Source: Polaromonas sp. 39-63-25 (GTDB lineage Bacteria > Pseudomonadota > Gammaproteobacteria > Burkholderiales > Burkholderiaceae_C). Taken from it: a stretch of 64,000 bases of DNA. The stretch lies in contig NZ_NCJH01000007.1 of the NCBI RefSeq assembly GCF_002278925.1, forward strand, positions 310,001 to 374,000. Direction: 5' to 3'. The translations under genes were made by a program, and so were the position numbers. Numbering within the stretch: position 1 is the first letter of the stretch; the number at the start of each line of letters is the position of its first letter. Shown here in pieces: positions 40,862-50,650 of the stretch. The notes below the pieces were generated by a model. It saw nothing but the letters and a program-made list of their open reading frames with translations, was not told where the DNA came from and did not search any database.

Positions 40862-42445
40862 TCAGGCGGCCGGCGGGGAGCCGCTGACAGAGCCCGACTC
40901 CTGCGGCAGGGACATGAAGAAGCTGGCGCCGCCCTTGTCAGCAGCGACGGCCCAGACTTCACCACCATGCAGCTGCGCCACACGCTTGACAATCGCCAGG
41001 CCCAGGCCAGTGCCGGGGAAATCCACCGACGAGTGCAGGCGCTCGAAGGCAGTGAACAGTTTGTCGGTGTAGGCGGTGTCGAAACCGGCACCGTTGTCAG
41101 AGACCGACAGCACGATGTCTGCGGAATTTTCCCCCGGCATGAGTCCTACCCTGATCCAGCTCTGCTCTTTGCGGGAGGTGAACTTCCAGGCGTTGTCGAG
41201 CAGGCAGGCCAACGCAATGGACAGCTGGTCTTTGTCACAGACAAGCGGTAGCGAAGGTTCCATTTCAAGCACCAGATGCCGCGCCGGCTCCCGTTTGCGC
41301 AGCTCGGCCACAATGCGCAGGCACACGGGGGCCAGATCCACCCGGTCCGGCGCCATGACCATCCTGGGCAAGTAGGTCAGGGTGCGTAAATCATCAATCA
41401 GCCTGGCCAGCTGGAGGCTGCTCGCCTGGATGCGCGCCAGGTAATGCTGGCCTTGCGCATCCAGCGCCGTGCCATGTCGCTCTGCCAGCGTGGTGGCAAA
41501 CCCGTCGATGACATGCAGCGGCGCCTTCAGGTCGTGCAACATGGCACTCGTGAAAGCATCGAATTCGCCACGGCCGCGCTGCAGTTCACCGGTGCATTGT
41601 TCGATGCGGATCTCGAGCTCTTCATTGAGCCGGGACAGATGGGCATCGGCGAGGTGGCGTGCACCAACGTCGGTCACACTGACCAGCACGGCCGGCCGCA
41701 GATCCCATTGCACGCTGGAGCAGGCCAGTTCAACCAGCATGAGCTCGCCATCTGCCCTCTTCTGGGTGCACAGTCGCATTTCCTGCTGGAAGTCACTCGG
41801 TGGCAGGGAGTCCAGCAGGGATGCCCCCTCCCCCTCCGGAAAAAGCGACTCAACAAATGCCCCCCTCAGCGCTTCAGGCGCCAGGCCATACAGGGCCGCC
41901 GCCGCATTGTTGACTGCGAGCAAGTGCCGCGAGCCGGTATCGAGCAACCACATCGCCTGCGGGTGGGCGGCGAACAGGGTCTGGTTGCAGGACTCGCTGT
42001 TTCGCAGCGAACGTGACGCCTGATGAACGGCACTGACATCCCTGAGCGTGACCAGCAAGCCGTTGTCGTGCTGGCGCAGGCAGTAGTCAACCCACTGGTT
42101 CTCAAACGCGTGCCAGACGACAAAACTGTGGCTTCCCGTTTCGAGCAACGCCTGCTCGGTGGCGCCGCGGTACTCATCTGCAATTTCTTCCTGTACCGCG
42201 TCCCAGAAATCCACACCCCGGAGGTTGCCGAGTGCGGAATGCATGAGCGCCTGGGCACAACTGTTGAAGGCCACCACCCGGCCGGCATTGTCCAGCAGGA
42301 CAATGCCGTCGGACGACAGGTCGAGGCCGGCCTGCAGGGCCTCTGCGTTGGCTCGCGCCTGTCCGGTGCGGGCCCCTGGAAGCAGCGCCCGCCGGCTTCC
42401 CCTCAGCGACTTCAGCCATGCCTTGAAAAGGGTCAGCGGTGCCAA
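40862..42445 (-). CDS. PAS-domain sensor histidine kinase
   Basis: The 527-residue soluble kinase has two PAS domains (residues about 35-150 and 160-265), a coiled linker, and a HisKA dimerisation domain with the phosphorylated histidine in AMLHDLKAPLHVIDGF. The HATPase domain has DNAWKF, SDNGAGFD and GTGLGLAIVKRV. No membrane segment or receiver is seen. Its C-terminal half resembles the large kinase at 43401-48092, so the two may be paralogues. The signal is unknown; the likely partner is the response regulator at 42643-43284. Confidence 0.9.
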   Translation of the reverse strand: MAPLTLFKAWLKSLRGSRRALLPGARTGQARANAEALQAGLDLSSDGIVLLDNAGRVVAFNSCAQALMHSALGNLRGVDFWDAVQEEIADEYRGATEQALLETGSHSFVVWHAFENQWVDYCLRQHDNGLLVTLRDVSAVHQASRSLRNSESCNQTLFAAHPQAMWLLDTGSRHLLAVNNAAAALYGLAPEALRGAFVESLFPEGEGASLLDSLPPSDFQQEMRLCTQKRADGELMLVELACSSVQWDLRPAVLVSVTDVGARHLADAHLSRLNEELEIRIEQCTGELQRGRGEFDAFTSAMLHDLKAPLHVIDGFATTLAERHGTALDAQGQHYLARIQASSLQLARLIDDLRTLTYLPRMVMAPDRVDLAPVCLRIVAELRKREPARHLVLEMEPSLPLVCDKDQLSIALACLLDNAWKFTSRKEQSWIRVGLMPGENSADIVLSVSDNGAGFDTAYTDKLFTAFERLHSSVDFPGTGLGLAIVKRVAQLHGGEVWAVAADKGGASFFMSLPQESGSVSGSPPAA

Positions 42446-42642
42446 GACCAGGCTTCTTCAAACGCAGGCGACCGCCGCCCTAGTGCTTCGCCCCAGCGGC
42501 ATCGAAACCCCATGAAAACAATCGGTTCGCGCCCGGGGCGAGGCACGAACCATAGGCACAACCGGTGCCATGGCAGGGATTCGCGACGACTGCAGGGAAA
42601 CGAAGGTGCGCCGTCATGTGTCGGCAAGTCCGGGCCGGAGCA

Positions 42643-43284
42643 CTAGCGCCATTTTCGGTTAGCCACCAGCAGGGCGGTTACGTACCCATGCAGCCAGTCG
42701 AAATTGATCGGCTTCTCAAGGAAGTAGGAGTTGGGTGGAAGGCCGCCTCGTTCCGTGATGGATTCCCGCGGCAAGCCGCTGATCACGAGGATCTGCATGG
42801 CCAGCAACTGCTGGTTGCGTTTGAGGGCGCGCAGCATTTCCATGCCGTCCACGCCGGGCATGTTCAGGTCGGTGATCAGGAGGTCCGGGCGCATGCTGGC
42901 AATGTCCATCAGGGCCTCCAGGGCAGAGGGCATGAAGCTGCAGTCCACCGCCATGTCCCATTCCTCGAAATGGGCCTTGTAAAGCTCGCAGGTGGCCTCG
43001 TCGTCTTCCACCACCAGAACTCTCAGGCGATTGCGTGGATCCGCGTCCACCTGGGCACGTTGAGGACTGTTTTTCTGGAGATAGGCATTGATGGCACGCA
43101 GAGAGAGCCGGCGGTGGCCTCCCAGGGTTTTCCAGGCCTCAATCTCGCCCTTCTCGACCAGGGACTGCACGGTGGCGACCGACAAGCCCAGCAGTTTGGC
43201 GGCATAAGTGGTTCCGCAATAGTCATCGCTGGAAAAATCGCTCGCAGTGATGGCTTTTTCGAAAGTTTGGGGTTCGCGGGGCAT
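42643..43284 (-). CDS. Response regulator with N-terminal excisionase-type HTH and C-terminal receiver
   Basis: The 213-residue protein has a DNA-binding domain at residues 20-70 (YAAKLLGLSVATVQSLVEKG, then GGHRRLS) of the MerR/excisionase (HTH_17) type. A full receiver domain follows (residues 85-210) with VLVVEDDEATCELY, the phospho-acceptor in LLITDLNMPGVDGMEML, and the lysine in FLEKPINF. The order is the reverse of the usual receiver-output arrangement. It lies between two histidine kinase genes. Upstream, 43285-43400 is a short AT-rich promoter region. Confidence 0.88.
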   Translation of the reverse strand: MPREPQTFEKAITASDFSSDDYCGTTYAAKLLGLSVATVQSLVEKGEIEAWKTLGGHRRLSLRAINAYLQKNSPQRAQVDADPRNRLRVLVVEDDEATCELYKAHFEEWDMAVDCSFMPSALEALMDIASMRPDLLITDLNMPGVDGMEMLRALKRNQQLLAMQILVISGLPRESITERGGLPPNSYFLEKPINFDWLHGYVTALLVANRKWR

Positions 43285-43400
43285 AAAGAAGCCTATTAGG
43301 TATTACACCTGCAATTTAAACAATTTAATAAATTTAATCAATTGAATTTAACGGCTATCAATTCATATACATTTTTTACAATCGGACATCTGCATTGCGC

Positions 43401-46400
43401 TCAAGCGGCGGCCGCGCCACTTGGCAGGGTAAAAAAGAAGGTGGCCCCCTTGCCGGGCTCGGCGTGCGCCCAGACCTTGCCGCCGTGGCGGCCGATCACG
43501 CGGCTCACGGTGGCCAGCCCCACACCGGTTCCCGGAAACTCGGTCACGGCATGCAGCCGCTGAAAAGTATTGAAGAGCTTGTCGGCATAGGCCATGTCAA
43601 AGCCCGCACCGTTGTCCTGCACGAAAAACACGGACAGCCCGGCAGCGTCAGTCGTATGTCCGACCCGGATATCGGTACGTGACCGCCCGGAAGAAAACTT
43701 CCAGGCGTTGCCGAGCAGGTTTTCCATCACCACGTGGATCAACCGTCCATCACCCTGGGCCTGCAAACCCTCTTCGATATGGATGCTGGCCACGCGCTCC
43801 GGGTTGCGCCCCTGGCATTCACCGGCAATTTCCGCAGCCATGGCGCTCAAATCCACCGTTTCATGCCGCAACTGCATGCGCGAGACCTGCGCCAGGGACA
43901 ACAGGTCTTCGATCAGCCGCCCCATCTGGGCCACACCCGCGTGGATGCGCGACAGGTAGTGCTGGATCTTTTCGTTCGGGCTGCCGGCATTGAGCTGCTT
44001 GGCCAGCAGGCGGCTGAAGCCGTCCACCGTGTTCAGTGGTGAACGCAGGTCATGCGAGACCGAGTAGGAAAAGGCTTCGAGTTCCTGGTTGGACAGGCGC
44101 AGTGCTGTTTCAATGTCCTTGATTTCCGTCACGTCGGCATCGATGCCAACCCAGAACAGCACGCTGCCCTCATCATCAAGCACGGGAGAGGCCCGGTAAG
44201 ACATGGTGTGGTAGGTGCCGTCCGCCGTACGCAGGCGCCGCATCCCCACATAGGGCGTCCGGCTCTGGCGGGATATCTTCCAGTTGGCAGACATGTCGGC
44301 CAGATCGTCGGGGTGCACCACGCTTGACCACTTGTATCCCATCCAGTCATCCGGTATCCCACCCATCAATTCGTACCACTTGCGATTCAGATAGGTCACC
44401 TTGCCGTCAACGTCGACATTCCAGATGATCTGCGGGGCCTGCTCGGCCAACGCCCGGAACAGGGCCTCCTGCCGCGCCAGGGCGGCAGTCCTTTCAACGA
44501 CCTTTTCTTCCAGCCCCTGGTTGAGCTGCTGCACCTGCTCAAAAAGCTGGGTGTTTTCAATGGCGATGGATGCCAGTTGCGCGAGTTCAACGCCCACATA
44601 CTGGTCCTGCAATGTGAACTCGCCATCGTATTTGTCGCTCAATTGCAGCAGCCCGATGTTCTCGCCACTCTGGCCGGTCAGCGGAACGGCCAGCCAGCCT
44701 CGCATGGACGGTTCCGTCCCGGCCTCATCACCAGGCCCGCCCCAGCGCGGGTCAGCCTCCAGTGCGGACTGGGTCAGGCGCATCGGCCTGTTGGTTTCGC
44801 AAACGGCCGCATCCAGGCCATAGAGGTGGGTCAATCGCACCAGGTCGCGACAGTGGGCATATTTGTCCGAGTACGACACGGCGTTGACGGTCCGCGTCTG
44901 CCCTCCGGAGACCGTCAGGCTCACCACGGCCTGGTGCGCGCCCACCACGGCCCGGACCTGATCCACGGTTTCCTGCAACGTGGCCTCGACGGTGCGGTGG
45001 CGCGTGATGGCATGGGTCGCGTCGGCGGCGCGCTGCAGCGTGAACAGGTAATCCTGTACTTCCTTTTCGGCCCTGACCTGTGCGGTGATGTCCAGCGCAA
45101 CCGCGAAACGCGCCTCCCGGCCCATGTAGGTAATGGCCCGGGCCACGGCCTCCACGGGAAACTCAACGCCGTCCTTGCGCAGATGCAGCCAGCGGCCCGG
45201 CTGGCCGATGACGCCCTTGTCGAGATGCTGCTTGAACCGGGCCTGCTCTGCCCCCGACCGGATATCAAAGAGCGTCAGCTGCAGGAACTCTTCCTTGGAA
45301 TGGCCATAGTTCGCCACAGCAGCCTCGTTGACGGCGAGAAAACGGGCGGTCCCGGCATCAACGATCCACATCGGGACAGGCGCGGCCTTGAACAGGGCTG
45401 CATAACGCTGCTCGCTGTCGGTCATGGCCTGCTCGGCAAGTTTGCGCCGGGTAATGTCGCGCTCTACGGCGACGATGTGGGTCACCCGCCCCTGCGTGTC
45501 TGCAATGGGTACCATGTCCAGGTCCAGCCAGATCTCTTCACCGCTCTTTTTGTAGTTGATCAGCTCCGCGCGCACGGACTCCCCCTTGCGCAACGCCGCA
45601 CCGATGCGATCCAGTTCGGTGCGCTGGGTTCGCGGTCCCTGCAGAAAACGCGGCGACCGGCCCAGCGCTTCCTCGCGGCTGTAACCAGTGCGGCGCTCGA
45701 ACGCGTTGTTGACGAATACGATGCGCGGCCCTGGCTCATCGAGCAGATCGGCTTCGGTGATCAGCACGATGTCGTTCAGCCGGGAAATGGCGGCCTCCAG
45801 CAATCGGAGTTGCGCCTGGGATTCGTGCTGGTCGGTGATGTCCTGCAACACCCCCATGAGGCGCACGACCTTGCTGTCCCTCAACATCGCATGGCCCCGT
45901 GTGCGCACCCAGATGCGTCGCCCCTGCGCCGTGACAAGCGGCACCTCCATGTCCCAGGGCGTGCCGTCGGCCAACGCCGCGGCCAGCGTGGCGCGCGCCA
46001 GGGGCTGCATTTCCGGCGGGTGAAACTCGAGTGCCTGCTTCAACCCCAATGGCACCGACGGATCGAGGTCAAAAATCCGGTACACCTCTGCGGACCAGTA
46101 AGGCGTCATGGTCTCCACGGTCAGTTCCCAGCCCCCGATACGGGCCATCTCGCCAGTCTGTTGCAGCAGCTCCGTGTGGCGAGCCACGGCGAGCTCCGCC
46201 TGCTTGCGGGCCGTGATGTCCTGGACCACACCGGCACGCCAGACGATCTGGCCGCTGCTGTCTGCATGGGACTCACCGAGCTGGTGTATCCAGCGGGTCT
46301 GGCCGTCCACGGTGAGGATGCGGTACTCCACGTCCATGCGCTGACCCTCCTGCATGGCGGCCTCCCGCACGCGAATGTAGCCAGCACGGTCTTCCGGATG

Positions 46401-48092
46401 GACCATCGCAATCACGGTGTCCGGTCGCCCGTCAAAGCCCGCCCGGGTCAGACCGAAGAGTTCATACACCTCGTCGGACCACCAGAGCCGGCCGGTGGCG
46501 AGGTTCAACTCCCAGTTGCCGATCCGCCCCAGCCGCTGGGCATTGAGCAGCTTGCGCTGGACCTCGCTGAGTTGCTCGTAACTGTGCGTCTGCTCCAGCT
46601 GCAGTTGCTGCATGCGGGTGATGTCTGAAAACACCATCAGGGCGCCAACGATGCCGCCCGCGCCCTGCATGGGACGGTAGGTGCAGCTGATCAGGCGGCC
46701 CACCGGCTCACGCTCGTTGCGCACCAGCATGAGTAGGGGGCCGCCGCTCTCGCCGCGCAGGGCCTTGTGCAGGGGCAGGTCCTCGAAACCGTACAAGCCC
46801 TGCGTGTCCGGAACAAACAGCCCCTGGCGTTGCGGCCACTGCGGCGCCAGCACCATGGAGCTGTCATCAATGGCAAACAGCTGGGAGGCTGTCTGGTTCA
46901 CCAGGATCACCCGTCCGGCGGCGTCCACCGCCAGCAGGCCTTCCTGCATGCTGTTGATGGTCAGCTCCAGCGCTGCATAAGCCTGCCGGTTCCGCGCCAG
47001 CTCATTTTCCAGAGCCCTTTCGCGATGCTGCAGCGAGTCAGCCATCAGATTGAAGCCCGCGGCAATTCTGGAAAATTCACTCTGACTCTCACCCGGTCTC
47101 ATGGGCACACGCGCGTCCAGGAGGCCCTTTTCCAGCTCCCGCGTGGCGTGAAGAAGCTGGCGGGCCGGCGCCACAATCGAACGGCTGGCAATCATCCAGG
47201 CAATCCCGCCGCCAAGAAGCGCCACCAGCGCAAGCGCCGCCAGCTCCTGCCACAACTGGCGCCGGACAGGCGCGACGATCAGGTCGCGGTCCATGCTGAC
47301 CGACACAAAAACCGCGGCCTCCGAGTTCGGGCTGCTCGGCATGAATGCCCACAAACGTTCATGCCCCCCGCCATCCGGGCCTTCGCGCACCCCGGTGCTC
47401 ATGGCTTTGACCGCTTCCTGCAATACCGGGCTGCGAACCTTGTCGCCTACACGGATAGGCAGGGCCGGTCTGCCCGCCAGCAAGGCGCCTTCGCGGTCCT
47501 GAACACCCAGTGCAGCCCCAGACGGCAGCTGTATCCCCGCGATCGTCCCGGCCATCCTGGCCAGATCGAAGGCGGCGTAGACCACCCCCGTCACCTTGTC
47601 ATCCGCGCCCATGACAGGCAGTGCAAAGGTCAGCACCGGCGTGCCGGCAAGCCGTCCAACCGCATAGGTGCCCACGACAAAGCGACGCTGGGCGATGGCA
47701 TCGCGGAAATAGCTGCGGTCGCCCAGAAAGGTTTTCTTGGCGCTCCCCAACGCGTGACAACGGGTTTGTCCGTCCAGCCCCAGAACGCCCAGATTGGCGT
47801 ATTCGGGAAGATGGCGGGTCAGGCTTGAAAAATGGTGGTCGCAGTCGGCGTGATTGCCTTCCTGCACCTCCGGCAGCGAAGCAAGCAGGGTCAGCACCTG
47901 CCTGGCGGAGTCTGCCACCCGCTCCTGGCTGGCGGCGGCCAGCGAAGCTGCAAACTGCAGGTTGGCCTTGGCGCGTTCGAGCTCAGCGCCGGCATTGTGC
48001 AGTGCCTTGAACATCGACAGGCCGAACAGCGGAACAATCGCCACCAGCACCAGCACGACAATGCGCGTGCGCAGGCTGATGTCCACCCTCAT
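43401..48092 (-). CDS. Large membrane-bound multi-PAS/GAF sensor histidine kinase (1563 aa)
   Basis: The order is: membrane helix 1 (residues 10-28), a periplasmic dCache-like sensor with GDRSYFRDAIAQRRFVVGTY, membrane helix 2 (about 285-305), HAMP (to 360) and four PAS domains. The fourth is LOV-like but reads LGRSPRFLQGPRT, lacking the photoactive cysteine. A further PAS, a GAF domain (about 1075-1225) and a last PAS lead to HisKA with FSYSVSHDLRSPLNTVDGF and HATPase with DNGAGFD and GTGVGLATVSRV. It should autophosphorylate on the HisKA histidine in response to an unknown periplasmic ligand. It ends without a receiver. Its likely partner is the response regulator at 42643-43284; the truncated receiver at 48318 lies upstream. 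Confidence 0.9.
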   Translation of the reverse strand: MRVDISLRTRIVVLVLVAIVPLFGLSMFKALHNAGAELERAKANLQFAASLAAASQERVADSARQVLTLLASLPEVQEGNHADCDHHFSSLTRHLPEYANLGVLGLDGQTRCHALGSAKKTFLGDRSYFRDAIAQRRFVVGTYAVGRLAGTPVLTFALPVMGADDKVTGVVYAAFDLARMAGTIAGIQLPSGAALGVQDREGALLAGRPALPIRVGDKVRSPVLQEAVKAMSTGVREGPDGGGHERLWAFMPSSPNSEAAVFVSVSMDRDLIVAPVRRQLWQELAALALVALLGGGIAWMIASRSIVAPARQLLHATRELEKGLLDARVPMRPGESQSEFSRIAAGFNLMADSLQHRERALENELARNRQAYAALELTINSMQEGLLAVDAAGRVILVNQTASQLFAIDDSSMVLAPQWPQRQGLFVPDTQGLYGFEDLPLHKALRGESGGPLLMLVRNEREPVGRLISCTYRPMQGAGGIVGALMVFSDITRMQQLQLEQTHSYEQLSEVQRKLLNAQRLGRIGNWELNLATGRLWWSDEVYELFGLTRAGFDGRPDTVIAMVHPEDRAGYIRVREAAMQEGQRMDVEYRILTVDGQTRWIHQLGESHADSSGQIVWRAGVVQDITARKQAELAVARHTELLQQTGEMARIGGWELTVETMTPYWSAEVYRIFDLDPSVPLGLKQALEFHPPEMQPLARATLAAALADGTPWDMEVPLVTAQGRRIWVRTRGHAMLRDSKVVRLMGVLQDITDQHESQAQLRLLEAAISRLNDIVLITEADLLDEPGPRIVFVNNAFERRTGYSREEALGRSPRFLQGPRTQRTELDRIGAALRKGESVRAELINYKKSGEEIWLDLDMVPIADTQGRVTHIVAVERDITRRKLAEQAMTDSEQRYAALFKAAPVPMWIVDAGTARFLAVNEAAVANYGHSKEEFLQLTLFDIRSGAEQARFKQHLDKGVIGQPGRWLHLRKDGVEFPVEAVARAITYMGREARFAVALDITAQVRAEKEVQDYLFTLQRAADATHAITRHRTVEATLQETVDQVRAVVGAHQAVVSLTVSGGQTRTVNAVSYSDKYAHCRDLVRLTHLYGLDAAVCETNRPMRLTQSALEADPRWGGPGDEAGTEPSMRGWLAVPLTGQSGENIGLLQLSDKYDGEFTLQDQYVGVELAQLASIAIENTQLFEQVQQLNQGLEEKVVERTAALARQEALFRALAEQAPQIIWNVDVDGKVTYLNRKWYELMGGIPDDWMGYKWSSVVHPDDLADMSANWKISRQSRTPYVGMRRLRTADGTYHTMSYRASPVLDDEGSVLFWVGIDADVTEIKDIETALRLSNQELEAFSYSVSHDLRSPLNTVDGFSRLLAKQLNAGSPNEKIQHYLSRIHAGVAQMGRLIEDLLSLAQVSRMQLRHETVDLSAMAAEIAGECQGRNPERVASIHIEEGLQAQGDGRLIHVVMENLLGNAWKFSSGRSRTDIRVGHTTDAAGLSVFFVQDNGAGFDMAYADKLFNTFQRLHAVTEFPGTGVGLATVSRVIGRHGGKVWAHAEPGKGATFFFTLPSGAAAA

Positions 48093-48317
48093 GCGGTGAT
48101 CCGCTGCGGCACGGGTCGACGTAAAAGGGCCGCGTCCGGACAGGTACGCGTGGAACGGGGCTGAAAGGTTTGAAAAGGAGTCAGGACGAAGTTCATGCGG
48201 TCGGGGTTTCTGAAACAGGCCGCCAGCGGCCGCTTTCAGATGGACTCACCCGACTGTAAGTCATCTGCAGTAGCCCCCGCTACTCCAGCGAAGGTTCCCT
48301 CCTCGCCGCAAGGGCCG

Positions 48318-48680
48318 TCAAGCTGCGGCGATGGACTCGTTGACGCGCAGCCAGTAGTCCTGCAGACGGCTGAGCTTTTCCGTGAAATCGCCGAAATCGA
48401 CGGGCTTGCGCACAAAGCCGTTGGCGCCGCTCTGGTAGCAGGCAATGATGTCGGACTGCTCACTCGACGAGGTCAGCATGACCACCGGAACCAGCGCCGT
48501 CAGCGGGTTGCTGCGCAGGCTGCGCAAAACATCCAGCCCGGACAGCTTGGGCAGCTTCATGTCGAGCAGGACAAAGGCCGGCTGCTTCTGTGTGTCGCGC
48601 CCTGCGTGCACCCCCTGGCCAAACAGGTAATCCAGCGCCTCGGCGCCATCGCGTGCGGTCACGATGGCCGTGTCCGCCCC
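48318..48680 (-). pseudogene. Receiver domain lacking its N-terminus
   Basis: The frame has AIVTARDGAEALDYLFGQG, the phospho-acceptor aspartate in FVLLDMKLPKLSG, TSS in VVMLTSSSEQSD and the lysine in VRKPVDF. This is a Rcp1-type receiver from about its 35th residue on. The first strand and the acidic pair that binds magnesium are missing, and an in-frame TAG stands at 48683-48681. A GTG at 48662 could start a 114-residue product, but it could not be phosphorylated normally. It is therefore called a truncated gene. Confidence 0.7.
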
Positions 48681-48774
48681 CTATTACAGACATTTACACA
48701 TTTATCCAGCCCGTTCGGCGCGCGTTTTGTGATGTGTCAAAAACACTCCGCATTAGACCCCGGCGCCGCCCAAA

Positions 48775-49779
48775 TTACCATCGGGGTAGTGCCTCTTCCT
48801 TCAGCTGGCTGCGCAGCAGCGCATAGTCCGGCACCACCGTGCGCACCGTGTCCCAGAACCGCGGGCTGTGATCCATGACCCTCAAATGGCTCAATTCGTG
48901 GACCACCACATAGTCAATGACTGACTGTTTGAAGTGAATCAGCCGCCAGTTCAGCCGGATGGAGCCGTCTGCACTGGCGCTGCCCCAACGGGTTCCGGCG
49001 CTGCTCAGGCTGAGTTTGCGCCATTGCACACCCAGATGCGGTGCGAAATGGTCGAGGCGCTCGGTAAAGACGCGCTTGGCCTGGCGCATCAGCCAGGCCT
49101 GCACCGAGTCACGAATCTGCTCGGCCGTGGCGTCGTGGGCCAGGGCAATGTGCAAGGTCAGCCGGGGAACACCCGGCAGGCTGGAATTGGGTGCGTCTTC
49201 CCCGGTGTGCAACTCAGCAGCAGCACTGCTTTTCAGCTCGCCGCCCACACCGCCAAAGGCGTGCCGCGGATCGATCACCACAATCACCGGCTCTCCGAGA
49301 AAAGGCAGGGTCGTGCCGTCTTTCCACTCAATGCGGGCCGACTCCAGCCGGTCGTGGCGCGCGCGGGTTTCCTGCAGCTTCTTGACGATCCAGCCGGATT
49401 TTTCCTGCACAGCCTTGTCTATTTCATACAGGGGCACCCACTTGGGCGCACTGACGACCAGGCCCTCAGCCCCCACCGAAAACCCGATGGTGCGCCGCTT
49501 GCCACGCCGGAACTGGTAGCCCACCACCGTGCCTTCGAGCAGGGCTTCCCGAGAAGCGGCCGGGTGCCGGTAAGTGGCCGGCGCCAGCACCTGCGCCAGG
49601 GTCTGGGCGGGTGGATGGTTTGATGCAGACGCTATCTTTTCGATAGCTGTTGACGCAGGCGCAATAATGGCCAATGGCTCATTTGGCCTAGAAGTTGTGG
49701 CTTTGGCAGGCAAATCTGCCGTGGGTCTGGCTGGCTCCAGGTCAAAAAGGTCCAGCGTGAACTGAAGAAGCCGTTGCAT
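48775..49779 (-). CDS. YgjP/SprT-like M48-type metallopeptidase
   Basis: The 334-residue protein contains the zinc site VVVHELSHLRVMDHSPRFW near the C-terminus and the upstream family segment RRTIGFSVGAEGLVVSAP, RWGSASADGSIRLNWRLIHF. It belongs to DUF45/YgjP. Function in vivo is poorly known; a protease role is inferred. The N-terminal 75 residues are a low-complexity extension, part of which (LAIIAPASTAIEKIASAS) is encoded by a family C repeat. Confidence 0.85.
   Translation of the reverse strand: MQRLLQFTLDLFDLEPARPTADLPAKATTSRPNEPLAIIAPASTAIEKIASASNHPPAQTLAQVLAPATYRHPAASREALLEGTVVGYQFRRGKRRTIGFSVGAEGLVVSAPKWVPLYEIDKAVQEKSGWIVKKLQETRARHDRLESARIEWKDGTTLPFLGEPVIVVIDPRHAFGGVGGELKSSAAAELHTGEDAPNSSLPGVPRLTLHIALAHDATAEQIRDSVQAWLMRQAKRVFTERLDHFAPHLGVQWRKLSLSSAGTRWGSASADGSIRLNWRLIHFKQSVIDYVVVHELSHLRVMDHSPRFWDTVRTVVPDYALLRSQLKEEALPRW
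49630..49680 (+). repeat. Interspersed repeat family C, inside the YgjP gene
   Basis: GCTATCTTTTCGATAGCTGT, then TGACGC and AATAATGGCCAATGGC. Read antisense in the gene it gives an open frame in the N-terminal extension. Confidence 0.65.
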
Positions 49780-49811
49780 GCTGACCAGTGTAGCTTTGAC
49801 CAGCCCAGCCG

Positions 49812-50564
49812 TCAGGCGCCCGAGGCGGTTTCCGGATAGGCCTCGGGGTCGAGCCGGCGCATTTCGGCTTCTATCCAGGCCTCGACTTCACGCATCAACT
49901 CCTCAGGCTTGCGGCCCACGCTGCTGATGGGTTTGCCGATCGAGATGTCGACGATGCCCGGCTTCTTGATGAAGGCCTTGCGCGGCCAGCACTTGGCCGA
50001 TGTCACGGCCACCGGAATCACCGGCGCGCCGGTCTCGATCGCCAGCCGCGTGCCCCCGGTCTTGTACACGCCTTTTTTTCCGCGTTCAATCCGCGTGCCT
50101 TCGGGAAACATGATGACCCAGACACCCTGGCTCATCAGCCGGCGGCCCTGCTCGACCACCTTGTTGAAGGCCTGTGTGCGCTGGTTACGGTCGATGTGGA
50201 TCATGTCCATGCGCGCCATGGCCCAGCCGAAAAAGGGCACGTACAGAAGTTCTTTCTTGAACACATAGGCCAGCGGGTGCGGCATCAGCGTCGGCATGGA
50301 AAACGTCTCCCAGGTGCTCTGGTGCTTGAGCAGCAGCACGGCCGCGCTGGTCTCGCCGGTCGGCAGGTTTTCCATGCCGGTCACGCGGTTCTGGATGCCC
50401 AGGATCACCGTGCCGCCGCGGACGGCCACGCGCAGCCAGCCGGCGCACAGCCAGTAAATCTGCGTGCTGCTGCCAAACAGCGAAAAAATCAGGACGGCCA
50501 GCCCCCAGGGAATCACGGTGAGAATCATCCACAGAAGGTGCAGGACGGAGCGAATCAGGGGCAT
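49812..50564 (-). CDS. plsC: 1-acyl-sn-glycerol-3-phosphate acyltransferase (PlsC)
   Basis: The 250-residue protein has an N-terminal membrane helix (LHLLWMILTVIPWGLAVLIF), the acyltransferase motif LLKHQSTWETF (His-x4-acid) and the second motif FPEGTRIERGKKGVYKTGG. It acylates lysophosphatidate in phospholipid synthesis at the inner membrane. The order glyQ, glyS, gmhB, plsC is conserved in Burkholderiales. Confidence 0.93.
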   Translation of the reverse strand: MPLIRSVLHLLWMILTVIPWGLAVLIFSLFGSSTQIYWLCAGWLRVAVRGGTVILGIQNRVTGMENLPTGETSAAVLLLKHQSTWETFSMPTLMPHPLAYVFKKELLYVPFFGWAMARMDMIHIDRNQRTQAFNKVVEQGRRLMSQGVWVIMFPEGTRIERGKKGVYKTGGTRLAIETGAPVIPVAVTSAKCWPRKAFIKKPGIVDISIGKPISSVGRKPEELMREVEAWIEAEMRRLDPEAYPETASGA

Positions 50565-50600
50565 GGCGTGTGTCTTCAGTCGAAATTTCGAGTGTTTCAG

Positions 50601-50650
50601 GGCGGCAGCCCTTTAAACATCTGCGCCAGGAGCTACGTTTTTCATAGCAC
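50601..50650 (-). repeat. Interspersed repeat family C over the gmhB 3' end
   Basis: On the minus strand GTGCTATGAAAAACGTAGCT, then CCTGGCGC and TTTAAAGGGCTGCCGCC. It encodes the last residues and the TAA stop of gmhB. Confidence 0.7.
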
